From NCBI GenBank assembly GCA_035636095.1, contig DASPZU010000097.1, positions 1 to 10,294 of the forward strand: 10,294 nt of DNA. Direction: 5' to 3'. A program made the translations under genes and the position numbers. The notes beneath the pieces were generated by a model, which saw only the letters and a list, made by a program, of their open reading frames with translations, did no database searches and was not told the DNA's origin. Shown here piece after piece: positions 1-5,366 of this stretch (the first letter of the stretch is position 1; each line of letters begins with the position of its first letter). The stretch is from Gp7-AA10 sp035636095 (GTDB lineage Bacteria; Acidobacteriota; Thermoanaerobaculia; Gp7-AA8).

Positions 1-416
1 ACCCACAGCATGCGCTGCAGGTGGATGCCGGCTGCTTCGCCGATGTGCGGATCGAATGCGTCGCCGATGTCGATGAGCGCGGCCGCTTCACCAATCGAAG
101 TTGCCGAGGCGAGTGTCGCGACCACGACCGGAAATCGGGCGCCGCGGCCGCTGATCTCGGTCATCTTTCCGCGCGATAAGCCCCCGTCGAGGAGGATGTC
201 GACGGCGGCCAGGGTGGTGGGGACGCTTCTGTCGCGGCGGCGGCGCTCGAGCGCTTCGATCAGCTCACTGCCGCTGGTGAGGCGATGCGCCTTCTTGAGC
301 GCTTCTACAGCCTCAGAAACGCCCGAATCTACAGGCGGTAGAGGCGGCACCAGCACCGGAATCGCAGGTTGTGGGAGCCGAAACTGCGATTCGAGACGCC
401 TTGCTATGGCCGCCAT
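1..416 (-). CDS. RecA/ImuA-like protein, N-terminal part (runs off left edge)
   Basis: Reading the minus strand from ATG at 416 gives an uninterrupted 138-residue fragment that leaves the window at position 1. Residues 1-34 are a low-complexity Pro/Ala-rich head. From about residue 67 the protein follows the start of a RecA core: PTTLAAVDILLDGGLSRGKM, then TEISG, then AALIDIGDAFDP (RecA has a [20 protein letters not shown] block and an AAFIDAEHALDP block). A residue pattern ending in GIHLQRMLW matches the RecA GVDIDNLL segment. The P-loop is degenerate: residues 90-97 read GRGARFPV where RecA has GPESSGKT, so the Lys-Thr pair is missing. This fits ImuA/SulA-type RecA relatives that accompany ImuB and DnaE2 in translesion mutagenesis better than true RecA, but the partner genes would lie outside the window. 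ATG 416 is the first usable start after the promoter at 435-463. Another RecA-fold paralogue remains possible. Confidence 0.68.
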   Translation of the reverse strand, partial: MAAIARRLESQFRLPQPAIPVLVPPLPPVDSGVSEAVEALKKAHRLTSGSELIEALERRRRDRSVPTTLAAVDILLDGGLSRGKMTEISGRGARFPVVVATLASATSIGEAAALIDIGDAFDPHIGEAAGIHLQRMLW

Positions 417-434
417 GGGGAGTCGCCGCGAGAC

Positions 435-463
435 AATATATGGCGGTAATGAAGCGTAAGCAA
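435..463 (-). promoter_or_regulatory. Sigma70-type promoter of the RecA/ImuA-like gene
   Basis: On the minus strand TTGCTT (458-463) is followed after exactly 17 bp by TATATT (435-440), close to TTGACA-N17-TATAAT. The ATG at 416 lies 18 bases beyond the -10 box, so the expected transcript has a leader of only about 10 nt and no Shine-Dalgarno sequence. I looked for a LexA-type operator (CTGT-N8-ACAG, or GAAC-N4-GTTC) over the promoter and saw none. The rest of the gap up to 539 shows no clear promoter for the plus-strand gene at 540. Confidence 0.5.
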
Positions 464-539
464 GAGGTCGGGGTATTAACAGACTTTGCTCACCCAAGAC
501 GGATTTTTCGCTGGCACGCGCTGAGAATCGCAATAACTC

Positions 540-755
540 ATGAGCTACACGCGCGCGATGTATGTCCGCTTTCACTGCGCCAAATTCGAATGCGATTGCG
601 ATGTCGAGGTTCTGGTGCACGCGTGTATCACGCGCGACGGCGGTCGCCTTTACGAGTACTCAACCTCGAATTGTCCGAAGTGCGGTCACAAACTTTTCGG
701 TGACCACGATCTGCTCGGCGAAGTCGCACGAGACTCCGGCGCAAGAATCGCATGA
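540..755 (+). CDS. Small Cys-rich (putative zinc-binding) protein
   Basis: A 71-residue protein of unrecognised family. It has two cysteine groups: C13, C18 and C20 in HCAKFECDC, and C45-x2-C48 followed by Gly-His in NCPKCGHKL. The second is a typical zinc-knuckle half-site; C29 and H27 lie between. The middle (VEVLVHACI, then RLYEYST) could form the beta strands of a small zinc ribbon. ATG 540 is used here; an internal ATG at 558 would give 65 residues and keep all cysteines. Neither start has a convincing ribosome site. It is the first gene of a tightly spaced plus-strand group, with the next gene starting 9 bp after its stop. A role in nucleic-acid or protein binding would be a guess; only metal binding is suggested by the sequence. 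Confidence 0.6.
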   Translation: MSYTRAMYVRFHCAKFECDCDVEVLVHACITRDGGRLYEYSTSNCPKCGHKLFGDHDLLGEVARDSGARIA

Positions 756-764
756 TTATTTAGC

Positions 765-917
765 ATGATCGAACGATGCAAATGCGGTCACGAGAAGTCG
801 CGACACGAGCTCGGCAGTGGCCGATGCGGTTATGGAATCGGCATGTCCGCTGACAGCGGCCTGGCGCCGTGCAACTGCCAGGCATTCCGGCCCGTTGAGA
901 AGCCGAAGCAGAAATAG
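765..917 (+). CDS. 50-aa mini-protein with CxCGH...C...CxC pattern
   Basis: A short reading frame starting ATG at 765 and ending TAG at 915-917 encodes 50 residues. It begins MIERCKCGHEKSRHELG and has cysteines at 5, 7, 21, 36 and 38 with histidines at 9 and 14. The arrangement CxCGHxxxxH, a lone Cys in GRCGYG, then PCNCQAF is what small metal-binding mini-proteins look like. Cysteine content far above chance in so short a frame supports it being a real gene. It sits 9 bp behind the 71-aa Cys-rich gene and 15 bp ahead of the membrane-protein gene, consistent with cotranscription. The C-terminus is basic (VEKPKQK). The family is not recognised and the function unknown; a zinc-binding adaptor is possible but unproven. 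Confidence 0.6.
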   Translation: MIERCKCGHEKSRHELGSGRCGYGIGMSADSGLAPCNCQAFRPVEKPKQK

Positions 918-932
918 CGATATTCTCGCGGC

Positions 933-1241
933 GTGAATCGAGTCCTCTTCGGAATCATCGCCGGCGTCATTTTCGGCGCCGCCGACGTTGCACTCATGAT
1001 TCCGATGAAGCACCCCGACAAAGCCACGGCGATGATGGGTGCGTTCGCGAGCCGTTTCGCGATTGGATTCTTGATCGGGGTGACGCGCATGCCGCTCCCC
1101 GGATGGGTGAGCGGCATCATCGTCGGCGTGCTGATCAGCATTCCGGACGCAATCGTCACCAGGGCCTATGTTCCGATTATGGCGACCGGGATCATCGGCG
1201 GCGCGATCATCGGCGCACTTTCCGGTAAGTTCGCCGCTTGA
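933..1241 (+). CDS. Small four-helix membrane protein
   Basis: A 102-residue, very hydrophobic protein from GTG 933. Four membrane spans can be drawn: residues 4-23, 37-52, 57-72 and 79-97. Gly/Ala-rich packing segments include GIIAGVIFGA and GIIGGAIIGA. The loops carry small charged or proline-containing motifs (MKHPDK, TRMPLPGW, SIPDAIVTRAY). The stop overlaps the TTG start of the lipoprotein gene, implying translational coupling. The N- and C-terminal halves share a similar Gly-rich pattern, hinting at an internal duplication. No enzyme or transporter signature is visible. It is probably an inner-membrane protein of unknown function, perhaps working with the lipoprotein encoded next to it. 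Confidence 0.75.
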   Translation: MNRVLFGIIAGVIFGAADVALMIPMKHPDKATAMMGAFASRFAIGFLIGVTRMPLPGWVSGIIVGVLISIPDAIVTRAYVPIMATGIIGGAIIGALSGKFAA

Positions 1242-1714
1242 GAAGATCGATCTGCGTTGTGCTGCTGATTATCGCGTGCGGTGAGCGCGACATCACTGTC
1301 GGTCCCGACAAGGACACAAGCGGAAACTACTGGGGACGCAACGTCTCCAAGCAATTTGGTGAGTCGCAGCTCCGATCGCTCTACACAGCGATGAATTCCC
1401 CGAGCACAGATGCGGAGATCACCGCGCTCAACTGCTCGAAGAAGCTCCCGCTTCACGAATATTCGGTAACGCTGTGGACCGAAGGCGAGTACCGCGAGCG
1501 AATCGTTCGCCTGCAGATGACGCCGCGACTTTACGAGAGCGACGAGTGCCTGCAGCAAGCTGTGAACTACGTTTTTCAGAAAACCGTGAAGGCCATCGAT
1601 ACCGGTCCACCGATCGACTACGGCTACAAAGATCCGCACACCGGCAAGCATCTCGACACATCCGAGATCATGACTGCGCTTCCCGATAAGCCGCAGTGCG
1701 CGTGCGCCAAATGA
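1238..1714 (+). CDS. Putative lipoprotein of unknown function
   Basis: A 158-residue protein starting at TTG 1238, whose first bases overlap the TGA of the upstream membrane-protein gene (a 4-bp TTGA overlap). The N-terminus MRRSICVVLLIIAC has a basic n-region, a hydrophobic h-region and a lipobox-like IIAC with Cys14 as the predicted lipidated residue, so export and membrane anchoring by the Lol/Lgt route is likely. The mature part is polar, with Cys at 63 (ALNCSKK), in DECLQQ and in a C-terminal QCACAK, which may form disulfides. A mixed strand region (EYSVTLWTEGEYRERIVRLQ) lies in the middle. No family is recognised. It is the last gene of the small cluster; only weak dyads follow its stop before the zapA promoter. 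Confidence 0.7.
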   Translation: MRRSICVVLLIIACGERDITVGPDKDTSGNYWGRNVSKQFGESQLRSLYTAMNSPSTDAEITALNCSKKLPLHEYSVTLWTEGEYRERIVRLQMTPRLYESDECLQQAVNYVFQKTVKAIDTGPPIDYGYKDPHTGKHLDTSEIMTALPDKPQCACAK

Positions 1715-1762
1715 GTTGGGACTCCCACCCATTCCAACATCTCAACATCCCATCCGGGCGGG

Positions 1763-1785
1763 CGGGGGCTGTTATAATGCCCCCG
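1763..1785 (+). promoter_or_regulatory. Extended -10 promoter of zapA inside an inverted repeat
   Basis: The perfect extended -10 element TGTTATAAT occupies 1770-1778. It is flanked exactly by the 7-bp inverted repeat CGGGGGC (1763-1769) and GCCCCCG (1779-1785). No good -35 box is visible at the proper distance, which an extended -10 can tolerate. Transcription would begin near 1785, about 20 nt before the zapA ATG. In read-through RNA from the upstream cluster, the repeat would form a strong hairpin whose nearest T-run (1796-1800) is too far for a classic terminator. Confidence 0.6.
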
Positions 1786-1804
1786 TTCTTGGTAATTTTT
1801 GCCG

Positions 1805-2080
1805 ATGGACGCAAGTGACTCGACAACGGTCGAGATCTTTGGACAAACGTATAACGTTCGTGGAGAAGGAGACCCGAACTATTTAGCGGAGCTCGCGCGG
1901 TTTGTAGACTCCAGGATGCGCGAGGTCGCGGCCGAGGTCGCGACCGTTGACCCAGTCAAGATCGCCATCCTGGCGGCTTTGAACATCGCCGATGAGTTTT
2001 CTCGATTCCGGAAGCAGCGTGGTTCCTGGGCCGAGAAGACGGAGGAGTTATCAGACCGGCTCAGCAAAGTCATCGGCTGA
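1805..2080 (+). CDS. zapA: Cell division protein ZapA
   Basis: A 91-residue protein from ATG 1805. It shows the ZapA pattern: a short beta-strand head (STTVEIFGQTYNVRGEGDPN), then YLAELARFVDSRMREVA, then a long helix with KIAILAALNIADEFSRF and a C-terminal coiled coil rich in Lys/Glu. ZapA binds FtsZ and bundles protofilaments at the cytoplasmic face of the division ring. Its length matches the family (about 90-110). A TTG two codons upstream (1799) is possible but adds only Met-Pro; ATG is preferred. No Shine-Dalgarno is visible in the roughly 20-nt leader. The 6S-like RNA lies directly downstream, and zapA next to ssrS is a recurrent arrangement in many bacteria. Confidence 0.9.
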   Translation: MDASDSTTVEIFGQTYNVRGEGDPNYLAELARFVDSRMREVAAEVATVDPVKIAILAALNIADEFSRFRKQRGSWAEKTEELSDRLSKVIG

Positions 2081-2092
2081 GCCGCATTGAAG

Positions 2093-2098
2093 TTGACA
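2093..2098 (+). promoter_or_regulatory. Candidate -35 box for the 6S-like RNA
   Basis: A perfect TTGACA lies at 2093-2098, just behind the zapA stop. The region 16-19 bp downstream (CCTGCAG, 2116-2122) is a poor -10 match, so the promoter is only suggested. The 6S-like RNA could also be processed from a zapA transcript. Confidence 0.25.
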
Positions 2099-2131
2099 TT
2101 CAAGTTTTCGGAGTCCCTGCAGAGTACGTGA

Positions 2132-2290
2132 TGAGTCAATCAAACGCTTGAACCGTATTTCTTACCCGGGTGCTCGGGTCTCAACGGCCGCGTGCACGCC
2201 TTCGCCCCGCTAAGCGGGACATGAAGGTAGCTAAACGGTCGGAGTAGGGCGCCCACCTGTTTTTTACGGGTTCAAGTAAGAATTTACTCA
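2132..2290 (+). ncRNA. ssrS: 6S RNA (RNA polymerase regulator)
   Basis: Between zapA and rny the sequence folds into a long rod. The closing stem is CTTGAACC (2147-2154) with GGTTCAAG (2269-2276), extended inward by GTA/TAC (2155-2157 with 2265-2267) and outward by TGAGT/ACTCA (2132-2136 with 2286-2290). Inside lie GGGTGCTC/GGGCGCCC (2168-2175 with 2247-2254), CGGCCG/CGGTCG (2185-2190 with 2236-2241), CCTTC/GAAGG (2199-2203 with 2223-2227) and an apical CCCGC-TAA-GCGGG (2206-2218). Unpaired stretches between the stems resemble the open-promoter-like bubble of 6S RNA. The GCGCCCACCTG and GGGTTCAAG blocks and the position after zapA also fit. 6S RNA sequesters the sigma70 holoenzyme in stationary phase. 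The ends are approximate (core 2147-2276); no clear terminator follows. Confidence 0.82.
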
Positions 2291-2326
2291 CACGGCTCAG
2301 GCGGGGTTCTCCGAATTTGACTCCTC

Positions 2327-2363
2327 CAACTGCGCGAGCCTCCCGACAGGGGAGGAGCAGTTG
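2327..2363 (+). promoter_or_regulatory. rny leader hairpin masking the ribosome-binding site
   Basis: The outer stem CAACTGC (2327-2333) pairs with GCAGTTG (2357-2363). The inner stem CCTCCC (2339-2344) pairs with GGGAGG (2350-2355) around the loop GACAG, with GCGAG (2334-2338) as a bulge. The paired GGGGAGGAG (2349-2357) is the only good Shine-Dalgarno of rny, and the last outer pair uses the G of the GTG start. The fold would close the initiation site. There is no T-run, so it is not an intrinsic terminator. Regulation is inferred. Confidence 0.55.
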
Positions 2364-3934
2364 TGCATATCACCGACATCGTAGTGATCGTCGCGGGCGC
2401 GCTGATCGGCGCGGTCATCCTGGCGGCGCTGTGGAGAATCGTCTACCGCAAGCGGGCCGAGGTGCATCTGGAAGAGGCGCGCCGCAACGCGCAGCGTGTT
2501 GGCGACGACGCCCGCAAGGCTGCCGAATCGAAACTGAAGGAAGCCGATCTGGAGGTGAAGGAGAAGCTGCTGCAGATGCGCAGCGACTTCGATCGCCAGG
2601 CGCAGCAGCGTCGCGAGGAGATGAAGAATTCCGAGCGCCGCCTGCAGCAGAAAGAGGAGAACCTCGATCGCAAGACCCAGCAGATCGAAGCGCGCATCGC
2701 GGAAGTCGAGCATCGCGACCATGCCATCGGCGAGCGCGAGAAAGGCGTTGAGATCCGCGAGGGCGAGCTCAACGCTCTGATCGAGGATCAGCGACGCAAG
2801 CTCGAGCAGATCTCGGGTCTGACGGTCGAGCAGGCCAAGCTGGAGCTGATCCGCGGCATCGAGAACGAGGCGAAACTCGAAGCGGCCAACATCATCAAGC
2901 GGATCGAGACGGAAGCGGTCGAGCTCGGCAACCAGAAAGCCCGCAAGATCCTGGGGATGGCCATCCAGCGGATGGCGTCGGATTACGTGGCAGAAAACAC
3001 CGTCTCGGTCGTCGATCTCCCGTCCGAGGACATGAAGGGCCGCATCATCGGGCGCGAGGGACGCAACATTCGCGCGCTGGAGCTGGCCACGGGCGTCGAT
3101 CTGATCGTCGACGACACGCCGGAAGCCGTGATCTTGTCAGGGTTCGATCCGATTCGCCGCGAGATTGCGCGCATTTCGCTCGAGCGTCTGATGCAGGACG
3201 GCCGCATCCATCCCGCGCGCATCGAGGAGCTGGTCGAAAAGGTCCGTCAGGAGCTGGATCAGAAATTGTTCGAGGAAGGTGAGGCGGCGGCGTTCTCCCT
3301 CGGCCTGACAGACGTGCATCCCGAAGTTCTCAAGCTTTTGGGACGCCTGCGCTATCGCACGTCGTACGGACAGAATGTTCTGGTGCACTCGCTGGAGGTG
3401 GCGCAGCTGGCGGCGCTGATGGCAGTGGAGCTGGGCGTCAACGACACCATCGCCAAGCGCGGCGGCCTGCTGCACGACATCGGAAAAGCGATCGATCGCG
3501 AGATGGAAGGAACGCATCTCGAGCTGGGACGTCAAGTGCTCGAAAAATACGGCGAGAAACGCGATGTCATTCACGCCATGGAATGCCATCACGGCGACTA
3601 CGATCCCACCACCGTCGAGGCGGTGCTGGTCAATGCCGCCGACGCGCTGTCGGCAGCACGTCCCGGCGCCCGGCGCGAGATCCTGGAAAATTACGTGCAT
3701 CGCCTCGAGCGGCTCGAGTCGATTGCCAACGCCATGGACGGAGTGTCGAAGAGCTTCGCCATTCAGGCCGGGCGCGAGCTTCGCATCATCGTCAACGCCG
3801 AAAAGATCGGCGACGAGCAGGCCATCTGGCTGTCGAAGGATGTCGCCCGCAAGATCGAATCGGAGCTGCAATACCCCGGGCAAATCAAGGTGACTGTGAT
3901 CCGAGAGATGCGGGCGGTTGATTATGCGAAGTAG
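2363..3934 (+). CDS. rny: Ribonuclease Y
   Basis: A 523-residue membrane-anchored endoribonuclease that starts bulk mRNA decay by internal cleavage. Residues 3-25 form a single N-terminal membrane helix (DIVVIVAGALIGAVILAAL). About 28-160 is a highly charged coiled coil. About 210-275 is a KH RNA-binding domain with GRIIGREGRNIRALE at 226-240. The HD phosphohydrolase domain carries H342 (VHSLEVA), H371-D372 (LLHDIGKA), H409-H410 (ECHHGDYD) and D427 (ADALSAARPGARRE), so the metal-binding residues are intact. Length matches the family (about 510-530). GTG 2363 is chosen because a strong GGGGAGGAG lies 5 bases upstream and the membrane helix begins at once. The gene is followed by the repeat array and ymdB, the same partner as in Bacillus (ymdA-ymdB). 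Confidence 0.96.
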   Translation: MHITDIVVIVAGALIGAVILAALWRIVYRKRAEVHLEEARRNAQRVGDDARKAAESKLKEADLEVKEKLLQMRSDFDRQAQQRREEMKNSERRLQQKEENLDRKTQQIEARIAEVEHRDHAIGEREKGVEIREGELNALIEDQRRKLEQISGLTVEQAKLELIRGIENEAKLEAANIIKRIETEAVELGNQKARKILGMAIQRMASDYVAENTVSVVDLPSEDMKGRIIGREGRNIRALELATGVDLIVDDTPEAVILSGFDPIRREIARISLERLMQDGRIHPARIEELVEKVRQELDQKLFEEGEAAAFSLGLTDVHPEVLKLLGRLRYRTSYGQNVLVHSLEVAQLAALMAVELGVNDTIAKRGGLLHDIGKAIDREMEGTHLELGRQVLEKYGEKRDVIHAMECHHGDYDPTTVEAVLVNAADALSAARPGARREILENYVHRLERLESIANAMDGVSKSFAIQAGRELRIIVNAEKIGDEQAIWLSKDVARKIESELQYPGQIKVTVIREMRAVDYAK

Positions 3935-4012
3935 GTTGCGAGGTCTCAGGGTCGCGGGGTCTCGCGGTCCCGCCCACCTCGAGACCGCGCAACCGCGAGA
4001 CTGCGCAACCGC
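3934..4012 (+). repeat. Palindromic array of about 16-bp repeats
   Basis: The whole rny-ymdB gap is built from one unit, consensus GAGACCGCGCAACCGC. Two copies lie in this orientation at 3981-3996 and 3997-4012 (15 of 16 identical). Two more divergent copies lie inverted at about 3934-3948 (GGTTGCGAGGTCTC) and 3949-3963 (GGGTCGCGGGGTCTC), with a degraded piece at 3964-3980. The halves can pair, for example GGTCTCGCGGT (3958-3968) with ACCGCGAGACT (3992-4002). The last copy ends on the base before the ymdB ATG, so that gene has no ordinary ribosome site. Confidence 0.75.
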
Positions 4013-4795
4013 ATGATCCGCGTCCTCTACATCGGCGACGTCGTCGGCCAACCCGGCCGGCGGGCCTTGCATGAGAAGCTGGAGCACGTCATCGATCGCG
4101 AGAAGATCGACTTCACGATCGTCAACATCGAGAACGCCGCCGGCGGCTTTGGAGTGACCGAGGCCATCATGGAGGAGCTGGGGGAGCTGCCCATCAACGC
4201 CTTCACCTCCGGAAATCACATCTGGGACAAGAAGGAATTCGTCGACAACTACGATCGATACGAGCATGTCATTCGGCCGGCGAACTATCCAGCCGGAAAT
4301 CCTGGCAAGGGAAAGGTCGTCCGCCAGACCGCGGGCGGGGTGAGCGTGGCGGTGCTGCAGTTCATGGGCAACGTCTTCATGCCCCCGTGCGAGAACCCGT
4401 TTCATAGCGCGGATCGCGAGCTGCACGACGTCGACGCCAGGGTCGTCATCGTCGACATCCACTGTGAAGCCACGTCCGAGAAGCAGGCCATGGGTCGCTA
4501 TCTCGACGGCCGCGTCTCGGCCGTCCTGGGCACGCACACGCATGTGCCGACCGCTGATGAGCGCATCCTGCCCAAAGGCACGGCCTTTCAGACCGATGTC
4601 GGGATGACCGGGGCGTACGACTCGGTGATCGGATTTCGTCCCGACGAGGCGCTGCATCGCTTTCTGATGAACACGCCCCGCAAGCTCGAAGTCGCGAAGC
4701 GCGACGTCCGCATGGCGGGCGCGATGATCGAGATCGACGAAGCCAGCGGACGCGCATCGAGCATCACGCGCATTCACGAGCGGCTGGATGAATGA
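4013..4795 (+). CDS. ymdB: YmdB-family metallophosphoesterase
   Basis: A 260-residue cytoplasmic phosphodiesterase of the TIGR00282/YmdB family (usual length about 260-265). YmdB of Bacillus hydrolyses 2',3'-cyclic nucleotides and affects biofilm and motility decisions. All metal ligands expected from that family are visible: D9 (YIGDVVG), E40 and N41 (VNIENAAGG), N68-H69 (SGNHIWD), H150 (VDIHCEATSEK), H175 and H177 (GTHTHVPTAD), followed by TDVGMTG. It starts ATG 4013 directly against the repeat array with no Shine-Dalgarno, so it may depend on coupling to rny. Its stop overlaps the next gene by 8 bp. Pairing with rny suggests a shared role in RNA turnover, as 2',3'-cyclic ends are RNA-cleavage products; that link is inference. 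Confidence 0.94.
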   Translation: MIRVLYIGDVVGQPGRRALHEKLEHVIDREKIDFTIVNIENAAGGFGVTEAIMEELGELPINAFTSGNHIWDKKEFVDNYDRYEHVIRPANYPAGNPGKGKVVRQTAGGVSVAVLQFMGNVFMPPCENPFHSADRELHDVDARVVIVDIHCEATSEKQAMGRYLDGRVSAVLGTHTHVPTADERILPKGTAFQTDVGMTGAYDSVIGFRPDEALHRFLMNTPRKLEVAKRDVRMAGAMIEIDEASGRASSITRIHERLDE

Positions 4796-5366
4796 GCTGA
4801 GCATCATCGCGTTAGGCCACATTCACACTGACGCCATCGAATCGCTCACGCCCCATTTCAGCCGCATCGAGCAACTGGTCACCGATCTCGGTCCCCGCGT
4901 CGCATTCGCCGAGAAGCGCGCCGAATTGAATCGCGCCATCGACGCCGCAACGCCGGATTGGATCCTGGTGTTGCGCGAGCGCGAACATGTCGATCGTGCG
5001 TTAGGCGAGGAGATCGCGCGCGTGATCGGCGCCGCGGACGCCTGGGGCTTTCGCATTCGCGTAACGCCGATCTACGCCGGCAAGCCCCTCCGGCTCGGCC
5101 GTGACGCCGGCGAGCTGCGACTGTTTCATCGGCGCCATGTGCTGCGGCGCGGCGAGCTCGCGGTCCAGGGAACAGTCATCCGGCTGCACAACCCCCTGCA
5201 GACGCGAACGTTCGATTCCCCGGAGGAGCATCGCGAATATCTGGAGAAGCGCGGAGTCCCTCACTCGTCGGTGCGACGCGCGCTTTTGTTTTTGCGAAAT
5301 GCCCGGACGCTCGACAAAAACACACTGCAGTATCTGTGGATCGAGGCGGGATTCGACCAGGGCTAA
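4788..5366 (+). CDS. Glycosyltransferase-2-like protein lacking the DxD motif
   Basis: A 192-residue protein overlapping ymdB by 8 bp (ATGAATGA), so probably translationally coupled. The order of segments resembles a GT-A family-2 transferase of the WaaE/KdtX type: a Leu-rich strand, a charged helix (EKRAELNRAID), then PDWILVLREREHV (residues 56-68) where such enzymes read DWIL-LDADERV. This is followed by LGEEIARVI, FRIRVTPIYAGKPLRLG and ELRLFHRRHVLRRG, and a family-typical V-G-VIRLHNPL segment. Asp-Ala-Asp is replaced by Arg-Glu-Arg, so metal-dependent sugar transfer looks impossible. The N-terminus is also shorter than normal and lacks the nucleotide-binding loop. The tail EHREYLEKRGVPHSSVRR is conserved-looking. 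It may be a regulatory or structural relative; the similarity is by eye only. It ends 4 bp into the converging gene. Confidence 0.7.
   Translation: MNELSIIALGHIHTDAIESLTPHFSRIEQLVTDLGPRVAFAEKRAELNRAIDAATPDWILVLREREHVDRALGEEIARVIGAADAWGFRIRVTPIYAGKPLRLGRDAGELRLFHRRHVLRRGELAVQGTVIRLHNPLQTRTFDSPEEHREYLEKRGVPHSSVRRALLFLRNARTLDKNTLQYLWIEAGFDQG

Noticed and set aside
10..459. 149-codon plus-strand frame at the left edge
   Set aside because: It is Ser/Arg/Ala-rich and antisense to the RecA-like gene, which shows family motifs.
417..539. LexA-type operator in front of the RecA/ImuA-like gene
   Set aside because: None of the known box types (CTGT-N8-ACAG, GAAC-N4-GTTC, GTTC-N7-GTTC) is present.
1166..1732. 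188-codon minus-strand frame opposite the membrane-protein and lipoprotein genes
   Set aside because: The plus strand shows clear membrane helices, a lipobox and coupled starts; the antisense protein has no recognisable features.
1714..1800. Intrinsic terminator after the lipoprotein gene
   Set aside because: The strong stem 1763-1785 has no T-run directly after it and contains a perfect extended -10, so a promoter reading is better.
3934..4012. CRISPR-like array
   Set aside because: Units are contiguous without spacers, diverge quickly and occur in both orientations.
3137..4822. Very long open frame on the minus strand opposite rny and ymdB (561 codons)
   Set aside because: It is a GC-rich shadow: both plus-strand genes are complete with intact catalytic motifs, and the antisense product resembles no protein family.
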